Assembly (NCBI RefSeq): GCF_002117105.1
Contig: NZ_CP019343.1
Location: forward strand, 3,348,001 to 3,412,000
Origin: Oceanicoccus sagamiensis
GTDB taxonomy: Bacteria; Pseudomonadota; Gammaproteobacteria; Pseudomonadales; Dasaniaceae
Direction of reading: 5' to 3'
DNA length: 64,000 nucleotides
Positions 19,059-26,738 of this stretch are shown here, piece by piece (the stretch's first letter is position 1; each line of letters begins with the position of its first letter). The notes beneath the pieces are model-generated. The model searched no databases and had not been told where the DNA came from. It was given only the letters and a program-made list of their open reading frames with translations. The translations under genes and the position numbers were made by a program.

Positions 19059-20345
19059 TTATTCTTCTTCCTCGGTACTACTTTCTTCGGCTTTTACCGA
19101 CCTCACCGTCGTCGCAATATTGTCCTTGATTTCCAGAATCTCAAAATAGTAATTCTCAACGGCAACGCAGGCAGAGCCATCCGGGAAAGATTCCAATTGT
19201 TCCAGTAATAAGCCGTTTAAGGTTTTTGGCCCATCCGCGGGCAGTTCCCAGTCCAGTCCTTTATTGATATCGCGAATAGTGGCGGTGCCATGGATAATAA
19301 AGGAACCGTCAGGCTGGGCATGAATGTCCTTAATTTGGTCCGTCATATTGGACGTAAATTCACCAACAATTTCTTCCAGAATATCTTCCAGTGTTACGAC
19401 ACCCTGAACCACGCCATATTCATCTACTACAATGCCCAGGCGGCGCTTGGCTTGTTGGAAATTAACCAGTTGGGTGTGCAGTGGTGTGGCTTCCGGTGTG
19501 AAGTAAGGCTCGCGAATTTGGTTCATTAAACTGCTGCGGTCGATATTGCCTTGCTCATCAATAACCCGGCTAACATTGCGTTGGTGGAAAATACCAATCA
19601 CATTATTAATATCCTCTTCAAACACAGGGATACGGGTAAATTCTATCGAGCGCAGTTGTTCCAGCAAAGTGTCATCATCATCATCGAGGTCTATCCCGAC
19701 CACCTCATTGCGGGGGATCATAATATCTTCAACCGTCGCCTGTTCAAGATCGAGAATATTTAACAGCATGCCCTGGTGGCGCTGTGGGATATGAGGGCCT
19801 GCATCATCAACAATGGTGCGTAGTTCATCATGGCTTAGGTTTTCATCGTTTTGTTTGCGAGTATCTATACCTACCAGTTTTAACAGGTTGTTGGTGATAT
19901 TGTTAATAAACCATACCAGCGGGTAGAGAACTTTTAATAGTGGCACTAAGACTGCGCTGGCAGGGAAGGCGATTTTTTCTGGGTAAAAGGCAGCGATGGT
20001 TTTTGGGGTGATCTCAGCAAAGATCAAAAATACCAGCGTTAAAATAACCGGGCCAATCACCACGGAAGCGGCTTCGCCCCATAAGCGAATCACAATCACC
20101 GTAAATAAGGAGGCGGCAACAAAGTTTACTAAATTATTGCCAATCAGGATCAGGCTAATTAAACGGTCGGGGCGTTTGAGCAAGCGAGAGGCGCGGCGTG
20201 CCCCTTTATGGCCTTTTTTGCGCAGATGTTTCAGTCGATAACGGTTGAGTGACATCATGCCAGTTTCGGTACTGGAGAAGAAGGCAGAGAGTAGTAGTAA
20301 AACCGCCAGAATGGCGAATAGTACTTCCAGGGATAACTCGTTCAA
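19059..20345 (-). CDS. CNNM/CorB-type membrane protein with CBS domains (HlyC/CorC family)
   Basis: Inner-membrane protein of the CNNM/CorB group, implicated in magnesium or cobalt transport and resistance. The 428 residues contain the DUF21/CNNM membrane domain (about 1-185; STETGMMSLNRYRLKHL, then IFAEITPKTIAAFYPEKIA), a CBS pair (about 200-325; DIMIPRNEVVGIDLDDDD, then RLGIVVDEYGVVQGVVTLED), and a C-terminal CorC-type domain. An E. coli YfjD-like protein is the closest named relative. The gene is convergent with secF; its upstream region is the repeat-rich gap 20346-20960. Confidence 0.88.
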   Translation of the reverse strand: MNELSLEVLFAILAVLLLLSAFFSSTETGMMSLNRYRLKHLRKKGHKGARRASRLLKRPDRLISLILIGNNLVNFVAASLFTVIVIRLWGEAASVVIGPVILTLVFLIFAEITPKTIAAFYPEKIAFPASAVLVPLLKVLYPLVWFINNITNNLLKLVGIDTRKQNDENLSHDELRTIVDDAGPHIPQRHQGMLLNILDLEQATVEDIMIPRNEVVGIDLDDDDDTLLEQLRSIEFTRIPVFEEDINNVIGIFHQRNVSRVIDEQGNIDRSSLMNQIREPYFTPEATPLHTQLVNFQQAKRRLGIVVDEYGVVQGVVTLEDILEEIVGEFTSNMTDQIKDIHAQPDGSFIIHGTATIRDINKGLDWELPADGPKTLNGLLLEQLESFPDGSACVAVENYYFEILEIKDNIATTVRSVKAEESSTEEEE

Positions 20346-20415
20346 CGAGTGATGTTCCTTTTATTATTCAGGGCTGCATATCTTGAAGAATAATGGGGTT
20401 ATAAGCAACTACTAT

Positions 20416-20452
20416 GTAGGGTGGATTATAATCCACTGCTGTCTCACAGGTT
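20416..20452 (-). repeat. REP-like half-site, outer left arm of the composite
   Basis: Half-site GTAGGGTGGATTATAATCC followed by ACTGCTGT. It pairs with the inverted half at 20929-20965 over about 30 bases, including the shared CCACTGCTGT segment that is not present in other copies. The two halves look like one minus-oriented pair whose loop has been replaced by about 475 bp of other repeats. Confidence 0.7.
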
Positions 20453-20485
20453 CACGAATGTTAATAGGCTTTGCGATAAACGTCC

Positions 20486-20626
20486 GGCAGTAAGGGGTCT
20501 TTTTTCAGGGGACGCTGTAAACCATCCATGTACCCAAAGCACTCCCTTCGGTCATGGGGCAGGCTCGGCGCTCGACAAAATGCATTCATGCATTTTGACG
20601 CCCCTGAAAACAGACCCCTCACTGCC
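20486..20626 (+). repeat. Palindromic element, copy 1 (141 bp)
   Basis: Ends pair over 26 bases with about two mismatches (GGCAGTRAGGGGTCT... against its complement). Inside are the core starting ACGCTGTAAACCATCC, a 45-base segment at 20529-20573, and a small perfect hairpin AAAATGCAT..ATGCATTTT. The segment 20529-20573 is exactly the reverse complement of 20821-20865 in copy 2. No protein-coding capacity or transposase is visible, so it is non-autonomous if mobile. Confidence 0.8.
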
Positions 20627-20666
20627 TTAAGATCATGCATTCTTTCAAGTTTGTTGAAACCAGTAT

Positions 20667-20739
20667 CGTAGGGTGGATTACAATCCACCAAGCCTAACCA
20701 TGAGCATCCATATACCGGTGGATTATAATCCACCCTACG
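20667..20739 (+). repeat. REP-like inverted pair, full copy inside the composite
   Basis: Complete pair, left centre TTACAA and right centre TTATAA, with loop AAGCCTAACCATGAGC... that is close to the loop of the copy at 39561-39632. It lies between the two palindromic elements. The sequence after it (GAAAGAAAGTGTAAACG, ending in the first arm of copy 2) also recurs at 39.6 kb, so pair, spacer and arm travel together. Confidence 0.88.
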
Positions 20740-20772
20740 GAAAGAAAGTGTAAACGTGATGCCAGAGATGTG

Positions 20773-20903
20773 CTGGGTAGGGGGTTGCGGGACCTTGAAA
20801 ATACAGGGACGTATTTTCATGAGCGCCGAGCCTGCCCCATGACCGAAGGGAGTGCTTTGGGTACAAGGATGGCTTGCAGCGTGTCCCGCAACCCCCTACC
20901 CAG
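20773..20903 (-). repeat. Palindromic element, copy 2 (131 bp)
   Basis: Terminal arms of 21 bases are perfect inverted repeats (CTGGGTAGGGGGTTGCGGG and its complement). Inside, on the minus strand, lie the core ACGCTGCAAGCCATCC, the shared 45-base segment, and a perfect inner hairpin GAAAATAC..GTATTTTC. The terminal arms and inner hairpin differ in sequence from copy 1 yet remain paired. Orientation is opposite to copy 1. Confidence 0.8.
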
Positions 20904-20928
20904 TGCAGCTCGATCCCAGCCCATAAAG

Positions 20929-20965
20929 AACTATGAAACAGCAGTGGATTGTAATCCGCCTTACG
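20929..20965 (-). repeat. REP-like half-site, outer right arm overlapping the ypjD stop
   Basis: Half-site ACAGCAGTGGATTGTAATCC, then GCCTTACG. It is the inverted partner of 20416-20452. The TTA within CCTTACG is the complement of the TAA stop codon of ypjD (20961-20963), so the end of that gene is supplied by repeat sequence. Confidence 0.7.
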
Positions 20966-21755
20966 ACAGGATCAGCTCCAGCACAAATTTGCTGCCGTAG
21001 TAGGCCAGCATCAATGCGGCAAAGCCTACAAAGGTCCAGCGGGCCGCTGTTTGGCTGCGCCAGCCTAGTTGGTGTCGGCCCCATAACAAGATGGCAAAGA
21101 TGACCCAGGCAAGAATACTGAAAAAGGTTTTGTGGACCAGGTGCTGAGCGAACAGGTCATCAATAAAGATAAAGCCGGTAACCAGTGACAGGGTCAGCAG
21201 TCCCATGCCGATCCAGATCAACTCAAACAGGATTTGCTCCATGGTTTGCAGCGGCGGTAGGGCTTTTAAAATACCGCCCATATGATGTCCTTTAAGATGG
21301 CGTTCCTGTAAGGCCAGGGCAATCGCCTGAATAGTCGCAATGGTCATTAGGCTATAAGCCAGAATAGAAATCAGGATATGGCTAAATAAGCCTGGCGAAG
21401 CCACCGAAATGCCGCGCACCGGTGAGGCGAGGCTGGACACAACGATGGACAGGGCCGCCAGTGGAAATAGCGCCACTAATAAATTACTAGTGGGGCGGCG
21501 TAAAATACTGATCAGGTTAATAGCCGCTATACAGCAGAATATTAAGGATGAGACCCGGAAAAAGCCCAAATCGATTTGCTGTTCAGAGTAAATGGTATGC
21601 ACTGCGCTATAAGTGTGGGCGAGCACAGCAATAATCCCTATACCTAACAGGATGGAGGTTTTGGGCTGTTTGATTTTGTTTAACAGATAGGCAGCCTGCA
21701 GCCCTGCGGCTAGCAGATAGAGGCAAATAGCTAAGATATTGGCAGCGATGATCAT
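20961..21755 (-). CDS. YpjD/CcsA-type cytochrome c assembly family membrane protein
   Basis: Polytopic inner-membrane protein of the CcsA/CcmC superfamily, E. coli YpjD type. Related proteins handle heme for cytochrome c maturation; YpjD itself is poorly characterised. The 264 residues form about eight membrane helices, with conserved His in AHTYSAVHTIY, HILISILAYSLM and HKTFFSILAWVIF. It is divergent from ffh, its usual partner in gammaproteobacteria (ypjD-ffh). The stop codon lies in a REP-like half-site, so the last residues may vary among relatives. Confidence 0.88.
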   Translation of the reverse strand: MIIAANILAICLYLLAAGLQAAYLLNKIKQPKTSILLGIGIIAVLAHTYSAVHTIYSEQQIDLGFFRVSSLIFCCIAAINLISILRRPTSNLLVALFPLAALSIVVSSLASPVRGISVASPGLFSHILISILAYSLMTIATIQAIALALQERHLKGHHMGGILKALPPLQTMEQILFELIWIGMGLLTLSLVTGFIFIDDLFAQHLVHKTFFSILAWVIFAILLWGRHQLGWRSQTAARWTFVGFAALMLAYYGSKFVLELILS

Positions 21756-21908
21756 CGTTATCGTTTTGGGTCTTATCCGTTAAGCATTGTCGATTAAATA
21801 TATTGGTTATTGAATATATTGGTTCGAGCTATCAGCTCGGTTATACTTCGCCAGTTTACACTAATTGAATCAATTCAATACAACTCGTCGTCAGAGATTA
21901 ACAATATT

Positions 21909-23282
21909 ATGTTCGAGAACCTAACAGATCGTCTATCACACTCCCTGAAAAGCATCACTGGTCAGGCGCGACTGACGGAAGACAATATCAAAGATACCCT
22001 GCGCGAAGTGCGTATGGCACTGCTGGAGGCCGATGTTGCCCTGCCAGTGGTCAAGGATTTTGTCGAGGCGGTTAAGGTTCGAGCCGTTGGGCAGGAGGTT
22101 AGCAAAAGCCTTAGCCCCGGCCAAATGTTCGTCAAGATTGTTAATGACGAGTTAGAAGCATTAATGGGTAAGGCCAATGAAAGCCTGAACCTGGCAACCC
22201 AGCCACCCGCGGTGGTATTGATGGCCGGTTTGCAGGGGGCGGGTAAAACCACCTCGGTAGCCAAGCTAGCCCGCTTTCTAAAAGAAAAAGAAAAGAAAAA
22301 GGTGATGGTGGTCAGTGCCGACGTCTACCGCCCAGCGGCGATTAAACAGCTGGAAACTCTGGCCACTGAAGTCGAAGCTATCTTTTATCCGTCGACCATT
22401 GAACAAAAGCCTATCGATATCGTTAACGGCGCTATTGCTGAAGCGAAAGTGCAATTTGCCGATGTGCTGATTGTCGATACCGCCGGTCGTCTGGCTATCG
22501 ACGAAGAAATGATGGCCGAGATTAAGCAGTTGCATGCGGCTATTACCCCGGCTGAAACCTTATTTGTGGTGGATGCCATGACGGGTCAGGATGCCGCCAA
22601 TACCGCCAAGGCCTTTAACGATGCGCTGCCTTTAACCGGTGTGGTACTGACCAAAGCCGATGCCGATACCCGTGGCGGTGCCGCCTTATCGGTGCGCCAT
22701 ATTACCGGCAAGCCAATTAAATTTATGGGTATGGGTGAGAAGACCGATGCCCTTGACCCTTTCCATCCCGACCGTATCGCCTCCCGTATTTTGGGTATGG
22801 GCGATATGCTTTCGCTGATTGAAGAAGCCGAGCAAAAGCTGGACCGGAAAAAAGCTGAGAAATTGGCCAAGAAGATCAAAAAGGGTAAGAAGTTTGACCT
22901 TAACGACCTGCGCGACCAGCTCCAGCAAATGCAAAATATGGGCGGTATCGGCGATATGCTGGATAAGCTGCCGGGCATGGGCAATATGGCCCAGATGGCT
23001 CAATCACAGATCGACAATAAAATGTTTACCCGCATGGAGGCGCTAATTAACTCCATGACCCCCGCTGAGCGCCGCAACCCGGATCTGCTCAACGGCTCCC
23101 GTAAACGCCGAATTACTCTCGGTTCCGGTACTGAAATCCAGGACCTTAACCGTCTGCTCAAGCAACATAAGCAGATGGCCAAGATGATGAAGAAAATGAA
23201 GTCCAAGGGTGGTATGGCCAATATGATGCGTGGCCTACAGGGGATGATGCCACCCGGTGGCGGAGGCTTCCCGGGCCAGTAA
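21909..23282 (+). CDS. ffh: Signal recognition particle protein Ffh
   Basis: GTPase of the signal recognition particle; it binds 4.5S RNA and nascent membrane proteins and docks with FtsY. From ATG 21909 (MFENLTDRLSHSLKSI) it has 457 residues. The N domain is first, then the G domain with P-loop GLQGAGKTTS at about residue 107, DTAGRL at about 190 and TKADADTRGG at about 248. The C-terminal Met-rich M domain (MGNMAQMAQSQID, MMKKMKSKGGMANMM) holds the signal-sequence groove. A longer start at 21810 is not conserved. Divergent from ypjD. Confidence 0.97.
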   Translation: MFENLTDRLSHSLKSITGQARLTEDNIKDTLREVRMALLEADVALPVVKDFVEAVKVRAVGQEVSKSLSPGQMFVKIVNDELEALMGKANESLNLATQPPAVVLMAGLQGAGKTTSVAKLARFLKEKEKKKVMVVSADVYRPAAIKQLETLATEVEAIFYPSTIEQKPIDIVNGAIAEAKVQFADVLIVDTAGRLAIDEEMMAEIKQLHAAITPAETLFVVDAMTGQDAANTAKAFNDALPLTGVVLTKADADTRGGAALSVRHITGKPIKFMGMGEKTDALDPFHPDRIASRILGMGDMLSLIEEAEQKLDRKKAEKLAKKIKKGKKFDLNDLRDQLQQMQNMGGIGDMLDKLPGMGNMAQMAQSQIDNKMFTRMEALINSMTPAERRNPDLLNGSRKRRITLGSGTEIQDLNRLLKQHKQMAKMMKKMKSKGGMANMMRGLQGMMPPGGGGFPGQ

Positions 23283-23379
23283 TTCCCTGCTATTGGGGCA
23301 TTTGGGCCATGATGGCTGCGAAAACACCAGATATTGTGGCTAAGTACCTGAAATAGGGTTAAAAAACTTCCTTAAACGG

Positions 23380-23408
23380 TTCCAAATCGAAGGGCTATGT
23401 CGTAGAAT
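23380..23408 (+). promoter_or_regulatory. Possible sigma-70 promoter of rpsP operon
   Basis: A TTCCAA box (23380-23385) and a TAGAAT box (23403-23408) are spaced by 17 bases, in the gap between ffh and rpsP. The -35 match is partial. Position fits a ribosomal operon with a leader of about 120 bases. Sequence match only. Confidence 0.35.
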
Positions 23409-23536
23409 ACCGCGCCTTTCCGGGGGACCTATTGTCTCTCGGTTTCCTATTGCCTGCGAAGATTAGCTGGCAACAGGGTATAAATTTTCAAGCTCTGGCC
23501 AGTTGTCAGGGCGTAATTGTTAGGAAATATAACGTA

Positions 23537-23785
23537 ATGGTAACTATTCGTTTATCTCGTGGTGGCTCTAAGAAGCGCCCATTTTATCACTTGAATGTTA
23601 GTGACAGCCGCACCTCTCGCGATGGCCGTTTTATTGAGCGCGTGGGTATCTTTAACCCAATCGCCAGCGGTGCTGAAGAGCGTCTGCGTGTTGATCAGGA
23701 ACGCATCGATTACTGGGTAAGCAAAGGCGCTCAGTTGTCTGACCGCGTTGCTAATTTGGTCGCTCAGGCTAAAGCGGCAGCTTAA
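23537..23785 (+). CDS. rpsP: 30S ribosomal protein S16
   Basis: Small-subunit ribosomal protein bS16. From ATG 23537 ([16 protein letters not shown]) it has 82 residues, normal length, with the family segments [24 protein letters not shown] and [15 protein letters not shown]. The frame runs upstream to 23432 without conserved residues, so the shorter start is right. First gene of rpsP-rimM-trmD-rplS, the canonical operon coupling ribosome assembly and tRNA methylation. Confidence 0.97.
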   Translation: MVTIRLSRGGSKKRPFYHLNVSDSRTSRDGRFIERVGIFNPIASGAEERLRVDQERIDYWVSKGAQLSDRVANLVAQAKAAA

Positions 23786-23810
23786 TAGCGCAAGCTATTG
23801 AGACAGGGTG

Positions 23811-24350
23811 ATGACTGAAGCCTCCGAGCTTGTTGTAATCGGTAAGATTACATCGGTTTACGGTATTAAAGGCTGGGTCAAAATTCACTCTTATACCCAG
23901 CCCATGGAAAATTTAATGGGCTATAAGTCTTGCTATCTCGATCAGGGTGACCAATGGGAGCCGATTGATTTTGAGGCAGCAAAGCGCCACGGCAAAGGTT
24001 TAATTGCTTTGATTGATGGCGTCAATGATCGCGAGCAGGCTCGCGGTTATTGTCAGCGTGATATAGCAATCCCGGTGTCCGAGATGCCGGTATTAACGCA
24101 AGGTGATTTTTACTGGCACCAGCTTGACGGCCTGAAAGTGTTTACCACCAACGAAGAAGGTGATGAGCAGCTACTAGGGGAAGTTAAGCAAATGATGGAA
24201 ACTGGCGCCAATGATGTGCTTGTTGTTAAAAAGTGCCAGGGCAGTATCGATAAGCGGGAGCGCTTAATTCCCTGGATACCGGATCAGGTGATTAAAACCG
24301 TTGATATAGAAGCGGGGTTGATGCGGGTTGATTGGGACGCTGAGTTTTAG
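23811..24350 (+). CDS. rimM: 16S rRNA processing protein RimM
   Basis: Ribosome maturation factor that binds S19 and helps form the 30S head. The 179 residues from ATG 23811 (MTEASELVVIGKITS) include the N-terminal RimM barrel (VYGIKGWVKIHSYT) and the C-terminal PRC-barrel (YWHQLDGLKVFT, GANDVLVVK, LIPWIPDQVIKTVDI). An overlapping GTG at 23808 is less likely, as CAGGG is well spaced for the ATG. It lies 25 bp after rpsP. A REP-like element separates it from trmD. Confidence 0.95.
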   Translation: MTEASELVVIGKITSVYGIKGWVKIHSYTQPMENLMGYKSCYLDQGDQWEPIDFEAAKRHGKGLIALIDGVNDREQARGYCQRDIAIPVSEMPVLTQGDFYWHQLDGLKVFTTNEEGDEQLLGEVKQMMETGANDVLVVKKCQGSIDKRERLIPWIPDQVIKTVDIEAGLMRVDWDAEF

Positions 24351-24360
24351 CATAGGTTTT

Positions 24361-24420
24361 GTAGGCTGGATTAGCGCAGCGTAATCCGGCAAAGCTGGTG
24401 GATTATAATCCACCCTACGG
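24361..24420 (+). repeat. Hybrid REP-like pair inside the rpsP operon
   Basis: The right half is the window's common half-site (GGTGGATTATAATCCACC, then CTACG). The left half is different: GTAGGCTGGATTAGCGCAGC, then GTAATCC, a wider-known bacterial REP half type. The two still pair in part (GTAGG..GGATT with AATCC..CCTAC). It fills most of the 88 bp gap between rimM and trmD, so it is transcribed within the operon and could separate expression of the two ends of the message. Confidence 0.75.
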
Positions 24421-24438
24421 TTAGAAGGGTTCAGGTTG

Positions 24439-25182
24439 ATGCAAATTGGTGTTATCACTCTGTTTCCTGACATGTTTGCAGCCATTACCGAGCACGGTAT
24501 TAGTGGTCGAGCTGTAAAACAGGATTTAGTCACAGTACAGCATTGGAACCCTCGCGACTTTACCGAGGACAAGCATCGTACTGTTGATGATCGTCCCTAC
24601 GGCGGAGGTCCGGGGATGGTTATGAAGGTTGAGCCTTTGCGAGGAGCGATACAAGCCGCAAAGGAAAAGCTTGGGTCAGAGACCACAGTGATTTATCTGT
24701 CTCCCCAGGGCCGTCAACTGGATCAGGCTGGCGTAGAAGAACTCGCCAGCCGAGAAAATTTGATTTTAGTCGCGGGTCGCTACGAAGGTATCGACGAGCG
24801 TTTAGTCGATACGGAGATTGACGAAGAATGGTCCATTGGTGACTATGTATTAAGTGGTGGTGAGTTAGCGGCGATGGTATTGATTGATACCGTAGTCCGG
24901 CAAATCCCCGGTGCATTAGGCCATGACCAATCGGCACAGGAAGATTCATTTGCCGAGGGTTTATTAGATTGCCCGCACTATACGCGGCCTGAAGAGTTTG
25001 AAGGCCGGCCAGTACCCGAGGTACTGATGAGTGGTGATCACGAGAATATTCGTCGCTGGCGCTTACAACAAGCGTTAGGGCGTACCTGGCTGAGACGGCG
25101 CGAGTTAATTGATAATCGCGAGTTAAACGCCGAGGAAAAAGCATTATTGGCTGAATTTATCGCTGGGTTAGCCGAGCAGTAA
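24439..25182 (+). CDS. trmD: tRNA (guanine-N1)-methyltransferase
   Basis: SPOUT-class enzyme that methylates G37 next to the anticodon of tRNAs, preventing +1 frameshifting. From ATG 24439 ([16 protein letters not shown]) it has 247 residues, the usual length. Clear family marks: [15 protein letters not shown] near residue 58, the knot segment [15 protein letters not shown] and the SAM-binding [15 protein letters not shown]. The TTG at 24436 is not preferred. Third gene of the operon, separated from rimM by a REP-like element. Confidence 0.97.
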   Translation: MQIGVITLFPDMFAAITEHGISGRAVKQDLVTVQHWNPRDFTEDKHRTVDDRPYGGGPGMVMKVEPLRGAIQAAKEKLGSETTVIYLSPQGRQLDQAGVEELASRENLILVAGRYEGIDERLVDTEIDEEWSIGDYVLSGGELAAMVLIDTVVRQIPGALGHDQSAQEDSFAEGLLDCPHYTRPEEFEGRPVPEVLMSGDHENIRRWRLQQALGRTWLRRRELIDNRELNAEEKALLAEFIAGLAEQ

Positions 25183-25293
25183 GTAGAGCCTTTGATACAT
25201 ATTCGTCTGGACCAATGTAGGCTCATAAGGAGTCGATAAGTACAGAGTACATACTGGCTGTGAAGCCAGGCAGCAAGACTTTAGGAGTCAACC

Positions 25294-25650
25294 ATGAGCA
25301 AGAACAAAATTATCGCTGAACTAGAAGCGGAACAGATGACCAAAGAAGTCCCTTCTTTTGGTCCCGGTGATACCGTTGTAGTCCAGGTAAAAGTAAAAGA
25401 AGGTAACCGCGAGCGTCTACAGGCGTTTGAAGGTGTTGTTATTGGTGTTCGCAATCGCGCCCTTAACTCTGCATTTACCGTCCGTAAAATTTCTCACGGT
25501 GTGGGTGTTGAGCGTACTTTCCAGACATACAGCCCGCTGGTTGATAGCATTGAAGTGAAGCGTCGCGGTGATGTTCGCCAGGCCAAACTTTACTACTTGC
25601 GTGAGCTTTCTGGCCGTGCAGCACGTATCAAAGAGAAGTTGGCTAAGTAA
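25294..25650 (+). CDS. rplS: 50S ribosomal protein L19
   Basis: Large-subunit protein bL19 at the 30S-50S interface. 118 residues starting [15 protein letters not shown], with [31 protein letters not shown] and the C-terminal [19 protein letters not shown] good ribosome site (TAGGAG) precedes the ATG. Last gene of rpsP-rimM-trmD-rplS; a strong terminator follows. Confidence 0.97.
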   Translation: MSKNKIIAELEAEQMTKEVPSFGPGDTVVVQVKVKEGNRERLQAFEGVVIGVRNRALNSAFTVRKISHGVGVERTFQTYSPLVDSIEVKRRGDVRQAKLYYLRELSGRAARIKEKLAK

Positions 25651-25669
25651 TTTAGCAACCACTCTACTA

Positions 25670-25697
25670 AAAGGCAGCCATTGGCTGCCTTTTTTTG
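25670..25697 (+). terminator. Rho-independent terminator after rplS
   Basis: Stem AAAGGCAGCC with loop ATT and GGCTGCCTTT, followed by a run of T. It ends the rpsP-rimM-trmD-rplS operon, 20 bp past the rplS stop. Confidence 0.9.
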
Positions 25698-25746
25698 TAT
25701 TTAAAGATTGTTATTGTTGGCCAACAGCGGCAATCTACTTGCCATA

Positions 25747-26667
25747 ATGACAAACACACAACACGACAACCCTGTTATCGACCGTTATTTGGATGCCCTG
25801 TGGATGGAAAAGGGCCTAAGCCAGAATACGCTGTCGTCCTACCGCAGTGATTTAATCCATTTCGACCGCTGGCTATTGCCGCGCTCGGTGCAGCTATTAA
25901 GGGCGCAGGGCAGTGATATCCAGGAATATCTGGCCTATCGTCTGGAAAAAAGCCAATCATCAACGCCGATAGCAAAAAGACGCTCAGCGGCAAGGCTGCT
26001 GTCCTGTCTGCGGGGGTTTTATCGATACCAATTACGGGAGTCACAGATTTCACTGGACCCTAGCCTCGATATAGAAAGCCCGGCTATCGGTCGCCCCTTG
26101 CCCAAATCCATTAGCGAAGAAGACGTTGAAGCCTTGCTGGCCGCACCTGATACGGATGAGCCCTTAGAGCTGCGCGACCGGGCTATGTTGGAGTTACTCT
26201 ATGCTTCAGGGTTGCGGGTAACGGAATTGGTATCCTTGCAAGTAGGCCAGCTAAGTTTAACGCAAGGGGTCGTCAGAGTGATGGGCAAGGGCAGTAAAGA
26301 GCGCTTGGTGCCCACTGGTGAAGAGGCCCTGCTATGGTTGCAGCGCTATATGCAAAAGGGCAGGCCGTTACTGCTGGGTAATACCATGAGTGATGTTATG
26401 TTCCCGTCAAAGCGGGGCACAATGATGACCCGGCAAACCTTCTGGCACCGTATTAAAGTCTATGCCCAACGGGCAGCCATTAGTAGCCCGCTATCACCCC
26501 ACACGCTGCGACATGCCTTTGCGACACACTTGATTAACCACGGCGCTGATTTACGGGTTGTGCAATTACTGCTTGGACACAGTGACCTGAGCACCACACA
26601 AATATATACTCATGTCGCCCGGGAGCGAATGAAAGATTTACATGCACAGCATCACCCGCGCGGCTAA
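25747..26667 (+). CDS. xerD: Site-specific tyrosine recombinase XerD
   Basis: Tyrosine recombinase that acts with XerC at dif to resolve chromosome dimers. From ATG 25747 (MTNTQHDNPVIDRYLDAL) it has 306 residues. The N-terminal SAM-like domain (LSQNTLSSYRSDL) is followed by the catalytic domain: Arg in YASGLRVTELVSL, Lys in GKGSKERLVP, the HTLRHAFATHL box and the nucleophile region LGHSDLSTTQIYTHV with the catalytic Tyr. Length and motifs fit XerD better than phage integrases. It precedes dsbC, as in many gammaproteobacteria (xerD-dsbC-recJ). Confidence 0.94.
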   Translation: MTNTQHDNPVIDRYLDALWMEKGLSQNTLSSYRSDLIHFDRWLLPRSVQLLRAQGSDIQEYLAYRLEKSQSSTPIAKRRSAARLLSCLRGFYRYQLRESQISLDPSLDIESPAIGRPLPKSISEEDVEALLAAPDTDEPLELRDRAMLELLYASGLRVTELVSLQVGQLSLTQGVVRVMGKGSKERLVPTGEEALLWLQRYMQKGRPLLLGNTMSDVMFPSKRGTMMTRQTFWHRIKVYAQRAAISSPLSPHTLRHAFATHLINHGADLRVVQLLLGHSDLSTTQIYTHVARERMKDLHAQHHPRG

Positions 26668-26738
26668 GGTAAAATGAACTATGCTGGTGTTCGGCATACT
26701 AATAATCCTAATGACCCATTCAGAAAAGAGAGAGTTCC

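Larger units (their letters stand above)
20346..20960. other. Repeat-rich intergenic region holding a nested composite palindrome
   Basis: About 615 bases without a credible gene. Almost all of it is repeat. An outer split REP-like pair (20416-20452 and 20929-20965) encloses a 141 bp palindromic element (20486-20626), an intact REP-like pair (20667-20739) and a 131 bp palindromic element (20773-20903). Open frames here read through the repeats on both strands and show no protein family. Confidence 0.75.

Noticed and set aside
20461-21000. Open frames of 60-120 codons on both strands in the repeat region
   Set aside because: They run across palindromic repeats, occur as mirror-image translations of both strands and lack ribosome sites or family matches.
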